Source: Candidatus Eiseniibacteriota bacterium (GTDB lineage Bacteria > Eisenbacteria > RBG-16-71-46). Taken from it: a stretch of 9,709 nucleotides of DNA. The notes beneath the pieces were generated by a model, which saw only the letters and a program-made list of their open reading frames with translations, made no database searches and was not told the origin of the DNA. Made by a program: the position numbers and the translations under genes. Shown piece after piece: positions 7,836 to 9,709 of the stretch; within the stretch, counting starts at the first letter, position 1; the number at the start of each line of letters is the position of its first letter. Location of the stretch: contig VBPB01000196.1 in the NCBI GenBank assembly GCA_005893365.1, positions 12,588 to 22,296 on the forward strand, given 5' to 3'.

Positions 7836-9317
7836 ATGCGCCGTCGTGACGACCTGCCGTTCGGTCGCATCGCGCTGGTCCTGAGCGGCGGCGGGGCGCT
7901 GGGCGCTTACGAGGTCGGCGTCCTCCGGGTGCTGGAGCGCGCCGGCATCCGCCCCGCCATCCTGGCCGGCGTCTCGGTGGGCGCGGTCAACGCCGTGCTG
8001 TGGCTGGCCAACGGATTCCGCACCGACCCGCTCGAACGGATCTGGGCGACGCTGCGTCCCTCGAGCGTGGGGTTGCACTGGGTGACGCTGATGGTGCGCG
8101 CCCTCGGGGCGTTCATGGGGATGCTGGCGGCGGTCCAGATCCTCCTCACCATCGCCGGCTCGCCGGAGCTGAGCCCCGGCATGCTCATGCGCGCGGCGGC
8201 CGCCGAACGCCCGGACGTGGTCGCGACCATCCTGGACGTGCTCGCCTGGATGCTGGTGGGCCTGCTCGGACTCGTCATCATCGGCGGCTCGCGCGGCGCC
8301 GAGGACTACCTCGCGTGGCTCGCCCGCGCACACGGGCCGAATCGGCCGCACCGCTGGTACGGATGGCTGCTCGGCCTCTGGGCGGTGGTGCACCTCGTCA
8401 CGTGGCTGGCCGGCTGGCCGTGGCCGCATCGCTTCAGCGCCTCGCTGCTGCTGGTGGGCACGCTGCTCTGGGTGGCGCTGCGTCCGGGACTGACCGGCGA
8501 CCGGCTGCGCCGGCTGTTTCTACGCCTGCTGCCCGAGACCGGCGGCCGGGGACTCTGGGGCAGCCAGGCGCGCCGGCGCGTCATCCAGCGCGTGGTGGAC
8601 CAGGGCGACCCCGCGGCCCTGATGAGCCCCGAGACCCATCTCATCATCAGCGCATGCGCGGTGCGGAGCGGCCAGATGGGCTACTTCGTCAACTGGCCGG
8701 ACCCGAGCCCGCATTTCCGGGAGCGGATCGCCGACGCCATCGGGGCGGTCATGCCGCTCGGGAGCCCCGACCAAGTCATCGAGGCCGCGGTGGCCTCGTC
8801 GGCCATCCCGGTGGTGTTCGAGCCGGTGCCGGTCGTGGGGCAGGAGTTCGTGGACGGCGGGGTGTTCTCGAACCAGCCGCTCCACGCCGTGCTGGCCGAC
8901 GACGCCGACGCCATCCTGGTCGTGCTGGTGTCGCCCAGCAGCGGCCCGCCCAGTGCCGCCAAGGAGCCCAACCTGGTCGAGCTCGCCGCCCGACTGCTGG
9001 AGATCGGGAACTGGCGCGATCTGCAGGCGGAACTGCAGCACCTGCCGGCGCGATGGTCGCGCTCGCCCTCGGCCGCGGGCGAGCCGGCGCGCGTGTGCGT
9101 GGTCGAGCCGGATCGGGTGCTGCCGGGCGGGCTCTACGGCTTCTCGCCCGCGAACGCCGCCGAGCTGAGGCGCCGGGGCGAGGCGGACGCGACCCAGGCC
9201 CTCGCGGCGGCCGGCTGGTTGGCGCCGGAGACGGAGGGGGGCGCGAGCGACGCGGCGGCGGAGACATCCAGCGCCACGACACCCGACGCGGACCCGCCCG
9301 CGACGCCGCACGCTTGA
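7836..9317 (+). CDS. Patatin-like phospholipase with an inserted membrane segment
   Basis: This is a predicted serine acyl hydrolase of the patatin family acting on lipid esters. From ATG 7836 it is 493 residues. The oxyanion loop SGGGALGAYEVG starts at about residue 17; the nucleophile elbow GVSVG places the catalytic Ser at residue 47; the partner Asp is residue 340 in FVDGGVFSNQPL. All catalytic elements are intact. Between Ser47 and Asp340 lie four hydrophobic stretches, at about residues 86-108, 132-151, 174-194 and 200-216, which look like transmembrane helices; ordinary patatins are soluble. The last roughly 30 residues are Ala/Thr/Asp/Pro-rich and probably disordered. The start is chosen because AGGGAG (7821-7826) lies 9 nt upstream. 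An in-frame GTG at 7800 directly abuts AGGAGG with no spacing and would add 12 residues; it cannot be excluded. Confidence 0.9.
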   Translation: MRRRDDLPFGRIALVLSGGGALGAYEVGVLRVLERAGIRPAILAGVSVGAVNAVLWLANGFRTDPLERIWATLRPSSVGLHWVTLMVRALGAFMGMLAAVQILLTIAGSPELSPGMLMRAAAAERPDVVATILDVLAWMLVGLLGLVIIGGSRGAEDYLAWLARAHGPNRPHRWYGWLLGLWAVVHLVTWLAGWPWPHRFSASLLLVGTLLWVALRPGLTGDRLRRLFLRLLPETGGRGLWGSQARRRVIQRVVDQGDPAALMSPETHLIISACAVRSGQMGYFVNWPDPSPHFRERIADAIGAVMPLGSPDQVIEAAVASSAIPVVFEPVPVVGQEFVDGGVFSNQPLHAVLADDADAILVVLVSPSSGPPSAAKEPNLVELAARLLEIGNWRDLQAELQHLPARWSRSPSAAGEPARVCVVEPDRVLPGGLYGFSPANAAELRRRGEADATQALAAAGWLAPETEGGASDAAAETSSATTPDADPPATPHA

Positions 9318-9342
9318 GCCTCCCTGGACACTCGGCTACCTT
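9314..9342 (+). promoter_or_regulatory. Possible promoter giving a leaderless RNase HI transcript
   Basis: TTGAGC (9314-9319), a 17-bp spacer and TACCTT (9337-9342, fitting TAnnnT) resemble a sigma-70-type promoter overlapping the end of the patatin gene. The -10-like element ends 6 nt before GTG 9349, about where transcription would start, so the mRNA could begin at the start codon. No Shine-Dalgarno is visible upstream of that start, which fits leaderless initiation. The match is partial. Confidence 0.35.
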
Positions 9343-9348
9343 GTCGTG

Positions 9349-9709
9349 GTGACAGACCCCCGCACGGCCTCGTGGACGCTCCGCTGTGACGGCGGCTCCC
9401 GGGGGAACCCGGGGCCCGGAGCGCTCGGCTTCGTCCTGACCGATCCGGCGGGCCGCGAGGTGGACGCCCGCGGCGAGGCGCTGGGGGTGGTCACCAACAA
9501 CGTGGCGGAGTACCGTGCGCTGATCGCCGGCCTCGAGTCGGCGAGCCGGCACCAGGCCGAGCCGCTCACCGTGTGCATGGATTCGGAGCTGGTGGTCCGG
9601 CAGATGACCGGCGAGTACCGGGTCAAGCACGCCGGGCTCAAGCCGCTGCACGCCGAGGCGAGACGCGCGGCCGCGAAGCTCGCCACGGTCCGCTTCGTGG
9701 CCGTCAGAA
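9349..9709 (+). CDS. rnhA: Ribonuclease HI family protein, 3'-truncated by window
   Basis: RNase HI degrades the RNA strand of RNA-DNA hybrids, for example primers and R-loops. The visible 120 codons show the first three catalytic acidic residues in their family contexts: Asp in RCDGGSRGNPGPGALGFVL (9388-9390), Glu in NNVAEYRALIAGL, and Asp in VCMDSELVVRQMTGEYRVKH. The fourth catalytic Asp lies past the window end. The NPGPGALG and NNVAEYRAL forms resemble the compact Bacillus/mycobacterial-type RNase HI subfamily rather than E. coli RnhA, so the symbol is by family. Start: tandem GTG codons at 9346 and 9349 are the only nearby candidates; I prefer 9349. There is no ribosome-binding site, and the start lies 31 nt after the patatin stop. 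Confidence 0.9.
   Translation, partial: MTDPRTASWTLRCDGGSRGNPGPGALGFVLTDPAGREVDARGEALGVVTNNVAEYRALIAGLESASRHQAEPLTVCMDSELVVRQMTGEYRVKHAGLKPLHAEARRAAAKLATVRFVAVR

Noticed and set aside
6924..8429. Long minus-strand open frame of 501 codons opposite the zinc-ribbon and patatin genes
   Set aside because: It is a shadow of GC-biased codons on the opposite strand; it is rich in His/Arg/Gln/Ala with no recognisable domain, and the + strand has clear family motifs.

Overview
The window is a GC-rich (mostly about 70% or more), gene-dense bacterial chromosome segment with every supported gene on the + strand. It looks like core housekeeping DNA, not a mobile or defence island. The gene set (MutS2, DnaG, housekeeping sigma factor, a C4 zinc-ribbon coiled-coil protein, a membrane-embedded patatin-like protein, RNase HI) and the codon bias suggest an uncultured Gram-negative-type lineage such as an Eisenbacteria- or Gemmatimonadota-like group. 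That placement is a guess from gene style, not something the sequence proves.

Layout: 1-2034 is the 3' part of mutS2 (its start lies before the window). It overlaps dnaG by ATGA at 2031-2034. dnaG (2031-3747) is broken: its N-terminal zinc-finger part is in one frame to 2456, and the rest continues in the next frame. The sigma factor gene rpoD follows 35 nt later (3783-5555). This is a macromolecular-synthesis-type operon (dnaG-rpoD) with mutS2 in front. A lower-GC gene for an unknown, propeller-like protein (5571-6512) follows. Then comes a well-formed sigma-70-type promoter (6551-6579) and two tRNA genes: a CAT-anticodon tRNA, probably Ile2 and otherwise Met, at 6621-6694, and Val-CAC at 6744-6819. 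A possible tiny Arg-rich ORF (6898-7059) contains a 12-bp perfect hairpin and overlaps the GTG start of a zinc-ribbon protein (7056-7772). A patatin-like lipase with four predicted membrane helices (7836-9317) and the 5' part of an RNase HI gene (9349-window end) complete the segment.

The main surprise is damage in two adjacent essential genes. dnaG has a frame change at about 2410-2432, with roughly 15-18 expected residues missing. rpoD has an in-frame loss of about 16 residues that removes sigma region 4.1 at 5394-5399. Both gaps are close to 50 nt. Assembly or consensus error is the simplest explanation, but if real they would be very unusual lesions. I see no CRISPR array, insertion sequence, phage gene or recognisable defence system.
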